Source: Mesorhizobium neociceri (GTDB lineage Bacteria; Pseudomonadota; Alphaproteobacteria; Rhizobiales; Rhizobiaceae). From it: 64,000 bases of DNA. Positions within the stretch are counted from its first letter, which is position 1, and each line of letters opens with the position of its first letter. The translations under genes were made by a program, and so were the position numbers. The stretch is taken from contig NZ_JACDTY010000011.1 in NCBI RefSeq assembly GCF_013520985.1, positions 62,001-126,000 on the forward strand. Reading direction: 5' to 3'. The notes under the pieces were generated by a model that was not told the DNA's origin, ran no database searches, and worked only from the letters and a program-made list of their open reading frames with translations. Shown here piece after piece: positions 1 to 8,486 of the stretch.

Positions 1-1
1 G

Positions 2-112
2 ACCCTGATCCTGTTTGTGCCTTTTGTTGGTGCGATCTGGTTCATCGTGGAATGCGGCATTCTCGAAGGCACTCGAGGCGCCAATCAATACGGACCGGAT
101 CCGCTTGCCTGA
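2..112 (+). CDS. DUF805 family membrane protein, C-terminal end only
   Basis: Only the last 36 residues lie in the window; the gene starts upstream of base 1. The visible part is a hydrophobic stretch (TLILFVPFVGAIWFIVEC) followed by a tail ending GANQYGPDPLA. DUF805 small membrane proteins typically end this way, with a G-N-x-[FY]-G-x-[DN]-P motif after the last helix. The stop at 110-112 overlaps the probable TTG start of the next gene, a second DUF805 protein, so the two look like a tandem pair. Cellular role unknown. Confidence 0.7.
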   Translation, partial: TLILFVPFVGAIWFIVECGILEGTRGANQYGPDPLA

Positions 113-482
113 AAAATCAGACCTCTTTTGGCTTTTCTTCAAAACCTCGGGCCGCGTCAGCCGCGCGGCCTATTTTCTTGGCCAATTGCTGCTGGCAGTC
201 ATCCAGCTCTTCCCGCTTTATCACTTCAAGCTAGCGCCCGAAGGCAGTCCTGAGAGCGAGGTGTGGCTCTCCATATTCGTTGTGGTCGTATTGGCAACGG
301 CGTGGCCTACCATCGTACTGAATGTGAAGCGCCTGCACGATCTGGGCAAGTCAGGCCTGTTCGTGCTGGTTTTGTTTGTGCCCCTGGTGCAGTTGGTCGC
401 CATTCTGCTGTTGTATGTGTATCCTGGCCAACCAGGTCCCAATCTTTACGGCCGGCAGACCAATGGCCCGGCAAACTCCTGA
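105..482 (+). CDS. DUF805 family small membrane protein
   Basis: About 125 residues with three to four hydrophobic segments. The signature is in the first 30 residues (FWLFFKTSGRVSRAAYFLG) and in the middle (NVKRLHDLGKSGLF), both typical of DUF805, followed by a C-terminal hydrophobic segment and a GPNLYG tail. No in-frame ATG lies at the N-terminus. I chose the TTG at 105 because the family homology begins directly after it and it overlaps the stop of the preceding DUF805 fragment by 8 bases, which suggests translational coupling; a TTG at 15 would add 30 unrelated residues. The function of DUF805 proteins is not established. The two adjacent copies look like a duplication. Confidence 0.7.
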   Translation: MPEKSDLFWLFFKTSGRVSRAAYFLGQLLLAVIQLFPLYHFKLAPEGSPESEVWLSIFVVVVLATAWPTIVLNVKRLHDLGKSGLFVLVLFVPLVQLVAILLLYVYPGQPGPNLYGRQTNGPANS

Positions 483-494
483 ACTCCGACGGCC

Positions 495-1265
495 ATGCGC
501 TACCGCACGCTTGATCCGAAACTGATCATCGACACCGCCGAGCGGCTGGAGGAGCGCGTCGCCGAGCGTTTTCCCGAGGCCGGCCTGCGCGGCGTCGCCG
601 CCGAACTGGTGTCGTTGTCGCGCGACCTGGCCAAGGCGGCGCAGGCGCTCGAAGCGCCGATCTGGTGGTTGCGCGGCGCCATCGTCGCCGCCGTTGCCGC
701 CGGCGCGCTGATCTTCCTGTTCGTCGGCACCATCCTGCCGCTCATCCATATCTCGCAGGCCGACGATGCGGTGCAGTCGGTGCAAGGCATCGAAGCCACG
801 ATCAACATGATCATCCTTGCCGTGCTCGGCCTGCTGGCGCTGATCCGCACCGAGGAGCGCATCAAGCGCAAGCGGGTGTTTCGCCAGCTGCATGGGCTGA
901 GGTCGCTGATCCATGTCATCGACATGCACCAGCTGACCAAGGATCCGGCCGCATTGTCTGCAAGCTTCAGGCCGACCGCGCATTCGCCGGCGCGTATCAC
1001 CAATGCCGCGGACTTGGCGCGCTATCTCGACTATTGCTCGGAAATGCTGTCGATCACCGGCAAGATCGCGGCGCTGTTTGCGCAGTCGGTCAATGACGAT
1101 GTGGTCATCGACGGCGTCAATGACATCGAGAACCTGGCGTCCAACCTGTCGCGCAAGATCTGGCAGAAGATCACACTGATCGAGAACCATCCGGCGGCGC
1201 ACCCGCTGCCGGCGCCAGGCCCGGCGAGCAAAGCGCCGGCTCCGAGGCGTGCACCAAAGCTGTGA
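495..1265 (+). CDS. Conserved hypothetical two-helix membrane protein
   Basis: 256 residues, family not recognised. An amphipathic N-terminal part (residues 1-50) is followed by two strong transmembrane segments, about residues 57-82 (WWLRGAIVAAVAAGALIFLF) and 100-120 (TINMIILAVLGLLALI), then a basic stretch (RTEERIKRKRVFRQLHGLRSL) and a mostly helical soluble domain of about 120 residues. The C-terminus is low-complexity, rich in Pro, Ala and Lys. The start is the ATG 12 bases after the stop of the DUF805 gene, so co-transcription is likely. The shape (two-helix hairpin with a cytoplasmic helical tail) does not by itself suggest an enzyme. Confidence 0.7.
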   Translation: MRYRTLDPKLIIDTAERLEERVAERFPEAGLRGVAAELVSLSRDLAKAAQALEAPIWWLRGAIVAAVAAGALIFLFVGTILPLIHISQADDAVQSVQGIEATINMIILAVLGLLALIRTEERIKRKRVFRQLHGLRSLIHVIDMHQLTKDPAALSASFRPTAHSPARITNAADLARYLDYCSEMLSITGKIAALFAQSVNDDVVIDGVNDIENLASNLSRKIWQKITLIENHPAAHPLPAPGPASKAPAPRRAPKL

Positions 1266-1318
1266 CGCGGCAGTGCCGGCATGCCTGCTTTTCCCGGGCT
1301 CATGTAGCGGCGAGTAGG

Positions 1319-2338
1319 CTATCCCGTGACAGCTTCCGGCGTCAGCCCGGGTGGTCCGCGCTTTTCCAGCTCGGCTTGCCGCACCAGCGCGGTGACGCGC
1401 TTCAGCAAAGGCGCCGGCGTGCCGGCCTTTTCGGCGAGGCTCAGGACCGTCCCCTGCAGGTCGCCGATCTCGGTTGGCCGGCCGCGCTGGAGATCGTCCC
1501 ACATGGAAGAGCGGGCCTGCGGGTCGATGGCGAGCATGCGGCGGGCCACCAGCCGGAACAGCCAGTCCGGCAGCCGGAGCAGTTTCGGCAGCAGGCCGGG
1601 ACGCAGGCCGCCGATCCGCACCGGGGCGATGTGTGACGCCTTCATCGCCGCCAGCGCCTCGTCGATCTGAACGGCAAGGATCAGCCGCCAGCGGCGATCG
1701 GCAAGTTCGCTCGCCAGCGGCAGGCCGGACAGCGCGACAAGCGCATTGTTGAGGTTGATCAGCAGCTTGCCCCACTGCACTGCTTTCATGTCGGCATGGG
1801 TTTCGACGGCAAGGCCTTCGACATCGAGAAGGCTGGCAAGGCCGGCCATACGATCTTCGATCATCACTTTGCCGTCGCTGGCGCGATGCACGTGAAGCGG
1901 CAAGTTGCCTTCGGCCGACTGGACGACATTGAACGGCACCATGCCGGCCAGCACCAGTCGAGAGCCCAGCCTGGCGCGTAACCGGTCGGCATTGCCGACA
2001 CCGTTCTGCAGGCTGACCACCACGGCATCGCCGCGAGCGTGTGCGGCAATGAGCGCCGCCATCTCTTCAGTGGCGCCGTTCTTGACCGTCACCAGCACAA
2101 CGTCGGCATTGGCCAGGGCGGCGGCCGGATCGGCGGTCACGGAAAGAGCGCCCGGCTTGATGGATCGGTCGCGGCCGTCGAGGTCGGTGACGCGCAGCCC
2201 ACCGTCCAGCACGGCCTCCGCGATGCGCGACCGCGCCAGAAACACCACCTTGCGTCCTGCCAGCGCCAGGCAGCCGCCGACATAGCAGCCGATGCTGCCG
2301 GCGCCGGCAATGACGATGGTCTTTTCGGCGTTGGCCAT
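1319..2338 (-). CDS. panE: 2-dehydropantoate 2-reductase family protein (ApbA/PanE)
   Basis: 339 residues. The N-terminal Rossmann fold carries the NADP-binding GxGxxG loop (IAGAGSIGCYVGG) within the first 25 residues. Further family features are VLVTVKNGATEEM, the SLQNGVGN motif that contacts substrate, and a C-terminal all-helical domain with the catalytic-lysine region (MKAVQWGKLLINLNNAL). The family reduces ketopantoate to pantoate with NADPH in pantothenate/CoA synthesis, in the cytoplasm. Alphaproteobacteria often have several ApbA paralogues acting on other 2-keto acids, so substrate identity is inferred. It is divergent from dapE, with about 115 bases between the two starts. Length fits the family (about 300-340). 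Confidence 0.8.
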   Translation of the reverse strand: MANAEKTIVIAGAGSIGCYVGGCLALAGRKVVFLARSRIAEAVLDGGLRVTDLDGRDRSIKPGALSVTADPAAALANADVVLVTVKNGATEEMAALIAAHARGDAVVVSLQNGVGNADRLRARLGSRLVLAGMVPFNVVQSAEGNLPLHVHRASDGKVMIEDRMAGLASLLDVEGLAVETHADMKAVQWGKLLINLNNALVALSGLPLASELADRRWRLILAVQIDEALAAMKASHIAPVRIGGLRPGLLPKLLRLPDWLFRLVARRMLAIDPQARSSMWDDLQRGRPTEIGDLQGTVLSLAEKAGTPAPLLKRVTALVRQAELEKRGPPGLTPEAVTG

Positions 2339-2453
2339 GCGATAGTCTCGTGTTGGCCTGCACTATACGACATGAAAACCATAATGTCGGCGGCAGGACC
2401 GGTCACCATCTCTGGTCGTGACAGGCCTTTCGCTTTCGACTATCGCTTTGCCC

Positions 2454-3647
2454 ATGAAACTGCCGACCGATCCCGCCGCCAACCTCGCGACCCTCATACG
2501 CTGCGCCTCCGTAACACCTGCCGAGGGCGGTGCGCTGGCCGCGCTGGAAGGCATGCTGAAGCCGCTCGGCTTTTCCGTCGAACGCCCGGTGTTTTCCGAA
2601 GACGGCACACCCGACATCGAGAACCTTTATGCACGCCGCTCCGGCAATGGGCCGCATCTGATGTTTGCCGGCCATACCGACGTGGTGCCGGTGGGCGACG
2701 AGGCGTCGTGGACGCATCCGCCCTTCGCCGCCGAGATCGCCAAGGGCGAGATGTACGGCCGCGGCGCCGTCGACATGAAGGGCGGCATCGCCTGTTTCAT
2801 CGCGGCGGTGGCGCGCCATGTCGAGACAAAGGGCGGCCCGAAAGGCTCGGTCTCGCTGCTGATTACCGGTGACGAAGAGGGCCCAGCCATCAACGGCACG
2901 ACAAAACTGCTCGACTGGGCGGCAGCCAAGGGCGAGAAATGGGATGCCTCGATCGTCGGCGAGCCGACCAATCCGGACGCGCTCGGCGACATGATCAAGA
3001 TCGGCCGGCGCGGCTCGATGTCAGGCAGCGTCACCGTTAACGGCCGCCAGGGCCATGTCGCCTATCCCTTGCTTGCCGACAATCCGGTGCGCGGACTGAT
3101 GAGCCTGGTCGAGGCCTTGCTCCACCCCGTTTTCGACAAGGGCACGAAGGATTTTCAGCCGACCAACCTGGAAGTGACCTCGATCGATGTCGGCAATCCG
3201 GCGACCAATGTCATTCCGGCCAGAGCGACAGCCACCTTCAACATCCGCTTCAACGACAGCTGGACGGCCGAGACCGTGCAGGCCGAGATCCACAACCGTC
3301 TCGACCAGGCGGCCAAGCGCAAGAAATACCGGGCGGGCAAGAAGACGCCGGTCGACTACGAGCTGGTCTGGCGCGACCGGCCGAGCCATGTCTTCCTGAC
3401 GCGCGACGACAAGCTGATCGAGACGCTGCGCGGCTCGATAAAGGCGGCGGTCGGCAAGGAGCCGGCGCTGTCCACCTCCGGCGGCACCTCGGACGCCCGT
3501 TTCATCAAGGACTATTGCCCGGTGGTCGAGTTCGGACTTGTCGGCAAGACCATGCATATGGTCGATGAACGCGTCGCATTGGCCGACCTCGAGACGCTGA
3601 CCCAGATCTACCAGCGCTTCATCGAAGACTGGTTCGAGCAAGGCTGA
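2454..3647 (+). CDS. dapE: Succinyl-diaminopimelate desuccinylase
   Basis: 397 residues. DapE hydrolyses N-succinyl-LL-2,6-diaminopimelate to LL-DAP and succinate in lysine and peptidoglycan precursor synthesis, using two zinc ions. Metal-ligand motifs of the M20 family are all visible: FAGHTDVVPVGD, GRGAVDMKGG and the catalytic GDEEGPA, plus the C-terminal STSGGTSDARF motif typical of DapE. A GTG at 2418 would add 12 residues, but the conserved N-terminus (LPTDPAANLATLIRC) starts right after the ATG at 2454. The following membrane-protein gene begins 2 bases after the stop, so the pair is an operon. Confidence 0.93.
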   Translation: MKLPTDPAANLATLIRCASVTPAEGGALAALEGMLKPLGFSVERPVFSEDGTPDIENLYARRSGNGPHLMFAGHTDVVPVGDEASWTHPPFAAEIAKGEMYGRGAVDMKGGIACFIAAVARHVETKGGPKGSVSLLITGDEEGPAINGTTKLLDWAAAKGEKWDASIVGEPTNPDALGDMIKIGRRGSMSGSVTVNGRQGHVAYPLLADNPVRGLMSLVEALLHPVFDKGTKDFQPTNLEVTSIDVGNPATNVIPARATATFNIRFNDSWTAETVQAEIHNRLDQAAKRKKYRAGKKTPVDYELVWRDRPSHVFLTRDDKLIETLRGSIKAAVGKEPALSTSGGTSDARFIKDYCPVVEFGLVGKTMHMVDERVALADLETLTQIYQRFIEDWFEQG

Positions 3648-3649
3648 TC

Positions 3650-4255
3650 ATGCTTTCGGTTGACGAGACCTCTTCATCGCTTACCGGCGCCTGGCGGCTG
3701 ATGCTCGGCAAGGCCGACGGCTTGCGGCTGCTCGACCTGTCGGCGGATGGTTTCTGGAATTCCTTCTTCGCCATCGTCGTCGCCGCGCCGGCGATGATCG
3801 TCGGCTGGGTCGGCACGGCCAACGAGATCGGCGACCCCAATGCGTTCGCCGGGCGGCTGGGCATGTTGATCCGCCTGGCAACCGTCGACCTCGGTTCGTG
3901 GCTGCTGCCGCTGGTTGTTCTTGCCCTGGTCGCGTCGCGCGCCGGCATCGGCGACCGCTTCGTCCACTACGTCGTCGCCAGCAACTGGGCGTCGGCAATC
4001 ACCGCCTGGATGCTGCTGCCATCGGCGTTGATCCGGCTTTTCCTGCCGTCCGGCAACCCGGTTGCCGAATTGGTGTGGCTGGTTCTGGTGGTGCTGTCGC
4101 TGGTACTCACCTGGCGGATGACCAACGCCGCGATCGGCAAGGGCGCGGCTGTCGGCAGCGCCGTGTTCGCAGGCATGTTGGTGGTGTCCCTGGCCGTCTT
4201 GTTCGGCCTGGTGGCGTTGCTCGGCATCACTGTACCGACAGCGGCCCCCGCTTAG
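3650..4255 (+). CDS. Conserved hypothetical membrane protein linked to dapE
   Basis: 201 residues with about five hydrophobic segments: near residues 38-58, 80-102, 115-130, 142-160 and 175-198. The N-terminal 35 residues are soluble. The gene starts 2 bases after dapE and its last 4 bases overlap the stop of the convergent truA gene. I recognise no domain. The dapE linkage is the only functional hint and may simply reflect conserved gene order. Confidence 0.75.
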   Translation: MLSVDETSSSLTGAWRLMLGKADGLRLLDLSADGFWNSFFAIVVAAPAMIVGWVGTANEIGDPNAFAGRLGMLIRLATVDLGSWLLPLVVLALVASRAGIGDRFVHYVVASNWASAITAWMLLPSALIRLFLPSGNPVAELVWLVLVVLSLVLTWRMTNAAIGKGAAVGSAVFAGMLVVSLAVLFGLVALLGITVPTAAPA

Positions 4256-5007
4256 GACCCATCCGGATAATCGACGCCGATGAGGAAAAGCCCGTCGGGC
4301 GGCGCCACCTGACCGCAGGCGGCGCGGTCTTGCGCATCGAGCGCTGCCTTGAGGTCGGCTGCCGTCCAGCCGCCGTCGCCGACGCGTTTCAGCGAGCCGA
4401 CCATGGAGCGCACCTGGTTGTGCAGAAATGAGCGCGCCGAGGCCTTGACCTCGATCAGGTCGCCTTGGCGGCTCACATCGAGCCGCTCCAGCGTCCGCAC
4501 CGGACTGTTGGCCTGGCACTGCGTTGAGCGGAAGGTGGTAAAGTCATGTCGGCCGAGCAGGACTTTCGCCGCTTCGTGCATGGCGTCGGCATCGAGCCGT
4601 TTTGGCACCCACCAGACCTTGCCCTTTTCCATCGCAGCCGGCGCGCGCCGGTTGAGGATGCGGTAGAGATAGTGGCGTCCGGTGGCCGAGAAACGGGCGT
4701 CGAAATCGTTGGGGACAACCGTCGCCTGCAGGATGGCGACGCGCGCGCCCGCCGCTTGCAGATGCGCGTTGATGGCGTCGCGCACCTTGTCGTTTGGCCA
4801 CGTTTTGGCGAGGTCGACATGCGCCACTTGGGCGGTCGCATGCACGCCGGCGTCGGTGCGGCCGGCGGCGCGCAACCGCACCGCCTCGCCGCTGAATTTC
4901 TCGATCGCCTGCTCTATCGCCTGCTGCACCGAAGGCTGATCCGCCTGATGTTGCCAGCCGGCGAAGAGGCTGCCGTCATATTCGATATCGAGACGAAAAC
5001 GCGGCAT
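4252..5007 (-). CDS. truA: tRNA pseudouridine(38-40) synthase TruA
   Basis: 251 residues. TruA isomerises uridines 38-40 in the tRNA anticodon stem. The catalytic aspartate lies in the diagnostic RAAGRTDAGVHA motif (about residues 48-58); the N-terminus has the family's RLDIEYDGSLFAGWQ strand and the C-terminal half carries FLHNQVRSMVGSLKRVG. Length matches bacterial TruA. It converges on the small membrane-protein gene with a 4-base overlap. Together with the downstream fmt and def genes, also on the minus strand, it forms a translation-related block, separated from them by an acetyltransferase gene and a palindromic element. Confidence 0.95.
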   Translation of the reverse strand: MPRFRLDIEYDGSLFAGWQHQADQPSVQQAIEQAIEKFSGEAVRLRAAGRTDAGVHATAQVAHVDLAKTWPNDKVRDAINAHLQAAGARVAILQATVVPNDFDARFSATGRHYLYRILNRRAPAAMEKGKVWWVPKRLDADAMHEAAKVLLGRHDFTTFRSTQCQANSPVRTLERLDVSRQGDLIEVKASARSFLHNQVRSMVGSLKRVGDGGWTAADLKAALDAQDRAACGQVAPPDGLFLIGVDYPDGS

Positions 5008-5024
5008 GGGCGATCTGCACTCGC

Positions 5025-5139
5025 CTAGAGCCGGAAGATCTCAGGTCGATTCGACCTGAGATCTGAACCCGGCTCTAGATCAAATAGACAGAGCATGATG
5101 TCGTCCGAAAACCGCTTCACACTTTTCGGCATCATGCTC
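5025..5139. repeat. Mosaic intergenic palindrome, two hairpins
   Basis: Two nested inverted repeats fill the truA/GNAT gap. The first has outer arms CTAGAGCCGG (5025-5034) and CCGGCTCTAG (5069-5078) around a perfect 14-base inner pair, AGATCTCAGGTCGA (5036-5049) and TCGACCTGAGATCT (5051-5064). The second has GAGCATGAT (5091-5099) and ATCATGCTC (5131-5139) with inner CCGAAAA/TTTTCGG arms. Related modules recur near 9.9, 13.4, 17.8, 28.2, 40.8, 41.05 and 57.7 kb. The second hairpin abuts the stop of the acetyltransferase gene and could act as a terminator or transcript stabiliser. Confidence 0.8.
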
Positions 5140-5644
5140 AGGCGGCGAGTGCGGTAAAGGCCTGGGCGTAGACCAGCTTGCCTTTTTCGGGTGCGTCACC
5201 CCAGGCCAGCGCTTGCAGCGCTTCACCCTGGTATTCGCTCTCGAAGTTTTCGGCGCGCGCATGGTTGTAGCCGAAGCGGCCGTAATAGGCCGGATCGCCC
5301 AACACAACGGCCAGCGTCTCGCCGGCATCCCTGAGGCGGATATGCGCCTCGCGGATCAGCGCGCCGCCAATGCCCGAGCCGTGGAACGACGGTTCCACCG
5401 CCAATGGCGCCAGTGCCACGGCTGCAAACTGCTTGCCGCCGTTCTGGACGAACAGCCTGGAAAACAGGATGTGGCCGACCACCTGGCCGTCTTCTTCCGC
5501 CACCAGTTCGACAACGGCGTCGCCGCCAGTAACCAGCGCGTCGACCAGCCCGGCCTCCGCCTGCTGGCCGAATGCGTGTTCTTCGACGAGGCGTATGGCC
5601 TCGCGGTCCCGTGGCGTCGCGCCGCGTATCGACATCATGCTCAT
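5138..5644 (-). CDS. GNAT family N-acetyltransferase (YhbS-like)
   Basis: 168 residues of GNAT fold. The acetyl-CoA binding motif A region is LAPLAVEPSFHGSGIGGALIREA (positions about 78-100), with a Q/RxxGxG/A-like HGSGIGG loop, followed by VVLGDPAYYGRFGYNHA, typical of the YhbS subfamily. The acceptor substrate cannot be deduced. The stop lies at the edge of a palindromic element, and the start codon overlaps the fmt stop in a 4-base ATGA arrangement, so it is translated from the def-fmt mRNA. Confidence 0.8.
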   Translation of the reverse strand: MSMMSIRGATPRDREAIRLVEEHAFGQQAEAGLVDALVTGGDAVVELVAEEDGQVVGHILFSRLFVQNGGKQFAAVALAPLAVEPSFHGSGIGGALIREAHIRLRDAGETLAVVLGDPAYYGRFGYNHARAENFESEYQGEALQALAWGDAPEKGKLVYAQAFTALAA

Positions 5645-6591
5645 GAGAATTTCATTCCTTTTTCGATCTTGGCCCCGCGCAGAAACTCCTGCGCGGCAGC
5701 GGGCCTTCCGCCCGCCCGTTGAACTTCGACCAGTCTGACCGCGCCCGACCCGCAGGCGACCGTCAGCCGGTCATCGAGAATTCCTCCCGACTCGCCCATG
5801 CCTTCCGAAAGCGCACCTTCAGAAAGCGTCGAACGAAGCAGTTTCAGCCGTTCTGTGCGGCCGCCAATGTCGGCCTCGCACCAGGCGCCAGGGAATGGCG
5901 ACAGGCCACGAATGTGATTGTGGACCTCGCCAGCCGGCCGCGTCCAGTCAATACGCGTCTCCGATTTATCGATTTTTCTGGCGTAGGTCACCCCGTCAGT
6001 CGCCTGCAAGGCTGATGCCAGCGTATTTGTCTCCAATCGGGACAATGCTTCCACAATCAGCGTGGCAGCAATGTTTATCAAGCGATCGTGCAGATCGCCG
6101 GCCGTCATATCGGGTCCGATGGCGCACTTTTCAACCAGTGCCACCGGGCCGGTGTCCAGGCCCTCTTCCATACGCATCACCATCATGCCGGTCTCAGTGT
6201 CGCCGGCCATGATGGCGCGCTGGATGGGAGCTGCACCACGCCAACGCGGCAAAAGCGAGGCGTGGCCGTTGATACAACCGAGCCGCGGCGCCTCCAGAAT
6301 AGCCTTCGGCAACAGCAGGCCATAGGCGACAACGACGGCGACATCGGCCTGCAACGCCCGGAAAGCGGCCTGCTCCGTCTCGCCTTTCAGCGAAGTCGGC
6401 GTGCGCACCTCGATATCAAGCCGCTCGGCCTCGCGCTGCACCGGCGACGGTGTCAGCTCCAGCCCACGGCGGCCAGCGGCGCGCGGCGGCTGGGTGTAGA
6501 CGGCTGGTATCTCGTGCCCGGCCTCGGCGATCGCGCGCAGCACCGGCACCGAAAACTCCGGCGTGCCCATGAAGATGACGCGAAGCGGCAT
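5641..6591 (-). CDS. fmt: Methionyl-tRNA formyltransferase
   Basis: 316 residues. Fmt transfers a formyl group from 10-formyl-THF to initiator Met-tRNA. The N-terminus reads RVIFMGTPEFSVPVLRAI and the catalytic domain contains the family's INGHASLLPRWRGAAPIQRAI stretch, in which the hydrolase-type Asn/His residues sit. The SLLP and DTG (GLDTGPV) motifs are present, as is a C-terminal OB-fold region of about 110 residues. The def gene ends 6 bases upstream. An acetyltransferase gene overlaps the stop by 4 bases. Length is normal. Confidence 0.95.
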   Translation of the reverse strand: MPLRVIFMGTPEFSVPVLRAIAEAGHEIPAVYTQPPRAAGRRGLELTPSPVQREAERLDIEVRTPTSLKGETEQAAFRALQADVAVVVAYGLLLPKAILEAPRLGCINGHASLLPRWRGAAPIQRAIMAGDTETGMMVMRMEEGLDTGPVALVEKCAIGPDMTAGDLHDRLINIAATLIVEALSRLETNTLASALQATDGVTYARKIDKSETRIDWTRPAGEVHNHIRGLSPFPGAWCEADIGGRTERLKLLRSTLSEGALSEGMGESGGILDDRLTVACGSGAVRLVEVQRAGGRPAAAQEFLRGAKIEKGMKFS

Positions 6592-6597
6592 CTTCCC

Positions 6598-7128
6598 CTA
6601 TCCCACCAGCTTGCCCGGCGCCTTGTCCTTGGCGAGCTTCTTGAACTTCTTCACCACCATGTCGCGCTTCAGCTTCGAGATGTGGTCGATGAACAGCACG
6701 CCGTTGAGGTGATCGATCTCGTGCTGCAGGCAGGTCGCCATCAGGCCCTCGGCCTCGATCTCCTGCAGCTTGCCGTCGCGATCGAGATATTTCACCCGCA
6801 CCGAAGCAGGGCGCTCGACCTCGGCGTAATAGTCGGGGATCGACAGGCAGCCTTCCTCGTAGACCGAGCGGGCGTCGGCGCTTTCGAGGATTTCTGGATT
6901 GATGAAGACATGCGGCGCCGGCGTCTCGTCTTCCTTGGCGAGGTCGATGACCAGCATGCGCAGCGGCTCGCCGATCTGGATTGCGGCGAGACCGATGCCC
7001 GGCGCGTCATACATGGTCTCCAGCATGTCGTCGGCGAGTTTGCGCAAGGGCGCGTCGACGCGTTCGACCGGTTTGGAAACCTGGCGCAGGATCGGATCGG
7101 GAAGGATGATGAGCGGCTTGATCGACAT
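6598..7128 (-). CDS. def: Peptide deformylase
   Basis: 176 residues. It removes the formyl group from nascent N-terminal formyl-methionine using a bound divalent metal. All three motifs are clear: GIGLAAIQIG (motif 1), EGCLSIP (motif 2, metal-ligand Cys) and QHEIDHLNG (motif 3, HEXXH). The C-terminus is basic (KRDMVVKKFKKLAKDKA). It is the first gene of the def-fmt-GNAT minus-strand operon and is divergent from rmuC, with a gap of about 100 bases that should hold both promoters. Confidence 0.96.
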   Translation of the reverse strand: MSIKPLIILPDPILRQVSKPVERVDAPLRKLADDMLETMYDAPGIGLAAIQIGEPLRMLVIDLAKEDETPAPHVFINPEILESADARSVYEEGCLSIPDYYAEVERPASVRVKYLDRDGKLQEIEAEGLMATCLQHEIDHLNGVLFIDHISKLKRDMVVKKFKKLAKDKAPGKLVG

Positions 7129-7231
7129 GGCGTCTCACCTAAAACGTCGCAGGAAAAGCGTCAACCGGTGCGGTTGGCGCCCGTTCACGTTTTGATCTGT
7201 GCCAGGACAGCGAATCGGCTATGCTGGCGGC

Positions 7232-8482
7232 ATGAACGACCTGAGCGCCATCCTTTCCGAACCCGTCGCCCGGCTCGGGGCCACGACCATCACGCTCGGC
7301 CATGTGCTGGCGTTCGGCGCGATCGTGTTTCTCGGCCTGTTGCTGGCGCTTGTCGTCGCCCTTTGGCGGTCGGCCAGGGCGCGCACCATCGCAGCCGCGG
7401 AAGCTGCAGACCACGCCCGCGACGCCGAGGCGCGGATGGCCGGCATTTTGCAAAGCCAGGCCGAGATGCAGGGCCGCATGGGCGCCATCGCCGACGTGTT
7501 CGGCGCAAGGCAGGCCGAACTCAACCAGTCGATCGGCCAGCGGCTCGACGCCATGACCGGCCGCCTCGGCCAGACCATGACCGAGCAGACCAAATCGACG
7601 CATGAAAGCCTGGCCAAACTACAGGAAAGGCTGGCGGTGATCGACACCGCGCAGGGCAACATCCAGTCGCTTGCCGGCCAGGTCGTGCAATTGCAGGCGA
7701 TCCTGTCCAACAAGCAGACGCGCGGCGCTTTCGGCCAGTCGCGCATGGAGGCGATCGTCGCCGACGGCCTGCCGATGGGCGCCTATGAATTCCAGGCGAC
7801 GCTGTCGAACGGCAGCCGTCCGGACTGCCTGGTCAGGATGCCGAACGGCGCGCCACAGCTTGCCATCGACGCCAAATTTCCGTTGGAAGCCTGGAATGCC
7901 ATCCGCGCCGCCGACGGTGCGGAACTGCAGAAGGCCGCGGCCCAGGCCTTCCGTCGCGACATCGAAATCCATGTCCGCGATATCTCGGAAAAATATTTGA
8001 TCCAGGGCGAGACGCAGGACACCGCCTTCATGTTCGTGCCGTCGGAATCGGTGTTTTCCGAAATCCATGAGAATTTCGACGCCCTCATCCAGAAGGCACA
8101 CCGCGCCCGTGTCATCATCGTCTCGCCGTCGCTGCTGATGCTGTCGATCCAGGTCATCCAGGCAATCCTCAAGGATGCCCGCATGCGCGAGCAGGCGCAT
8201 CTGATCCAGGGCGAGGTCATCCGGCTGATGGAAGACGTCGCCCGCGTCGACGAGCGGGTGCGCCGGCTGCAGACGCATTTTGGCCAGTCGGCCAAGGATA
8301 TTGACGAGATACTGGTATCGACCTCGAAAGTGACCAGGCGCGGCCAGAAGATCGAGGCGCTGGAGTTTGGCGAAAGCGAAGCCGAAATGCGCGGCGGGTC
8401 TGCCAAGGCCGAACCCGGGGTGCGAGTGGCGGATTCCAAGACGGGCCAGCTCCGGCTCCGTGTCGTCGAAGGCGACGATTAG
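7232..8482 (+). CDS. rmuC: DNA recombination protein RmuC homologue
   Basis: 416 residues. The N-terminus has one transmembrane helix (about residues 20-45), then a long predicted coiled coil with many Ala, Gln and Glu residues (to about residue 150), then the conserved RmuC nuclease-like domain (LSNKQTRGAFGQSRMEAIVADGLP, LAIDAKFPLEAW, DTAFMFVPSESVFSEIHE). RmuC limits inversions at short inverted repeats in E. coli; the biochemical activity is not settled. The ATG at 7232 was chosen over an upstream GTG (7199), which adds 11 unlikely residues. It converges with the next methyltransferase gene, 4 bases apart. Confidence 0.88.
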   Translation: MNDLSAILSEPVARLGATTITLGHVLAFGAIVFLGLLLALVVALWRSARARTIAAAEAADHARDAEARMAGILQSQAEMQGRMGAIADVFGARQAELNQSIGQRLDAMTGRLGQTMTEQTKSTHESLAKLQERLAVIDTAQGNIQSLAGQVVQLQAILSNKQTRGAFGQSRMEAIVADGLPMGAYEFQATLSNGSRPDCLVRMPNGAPQLAIDAKFPLEAWNAIRAADGAELQKAAAQAFRRDIEIHVRDISEKYLIQGETQDTAFMFVPSESVFSEIHENFDALIQKAHRARVIIVSPSLLMLSIQVIQAILKDARMREQAHLIQGEVIRLMEDVARVDERVRRLQTHFGQSAKDIDEILVSTSKVTRRGQKIEALEFGESEAEMRGGSAKAEPGVRVADSKTGQLRLRVVEGDD

Positions 8483-8486
8483 AGGC

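Noticed and set aside
351..1775. Long open frame on the minus strand (474 codons) opposite the DUF805, membrane-protein and panE genes
   Set aside because: Low-complexity Arg/Ala/Gly-rich translation with no family motif, antisense to well-supported genes; a GC-rich shadow.
5025..5139. Possible CRISPR or tRNA-like structure
   Set aside because: Only nested inverted repeats, no spaced direct repeats and no cloverleaf.
6088..7605. 505-codon plus-strand frame opposite fmt and def
   Set aside because: Antisense to two essential, motif-complete genes; no domain, no ribosome-binding site.
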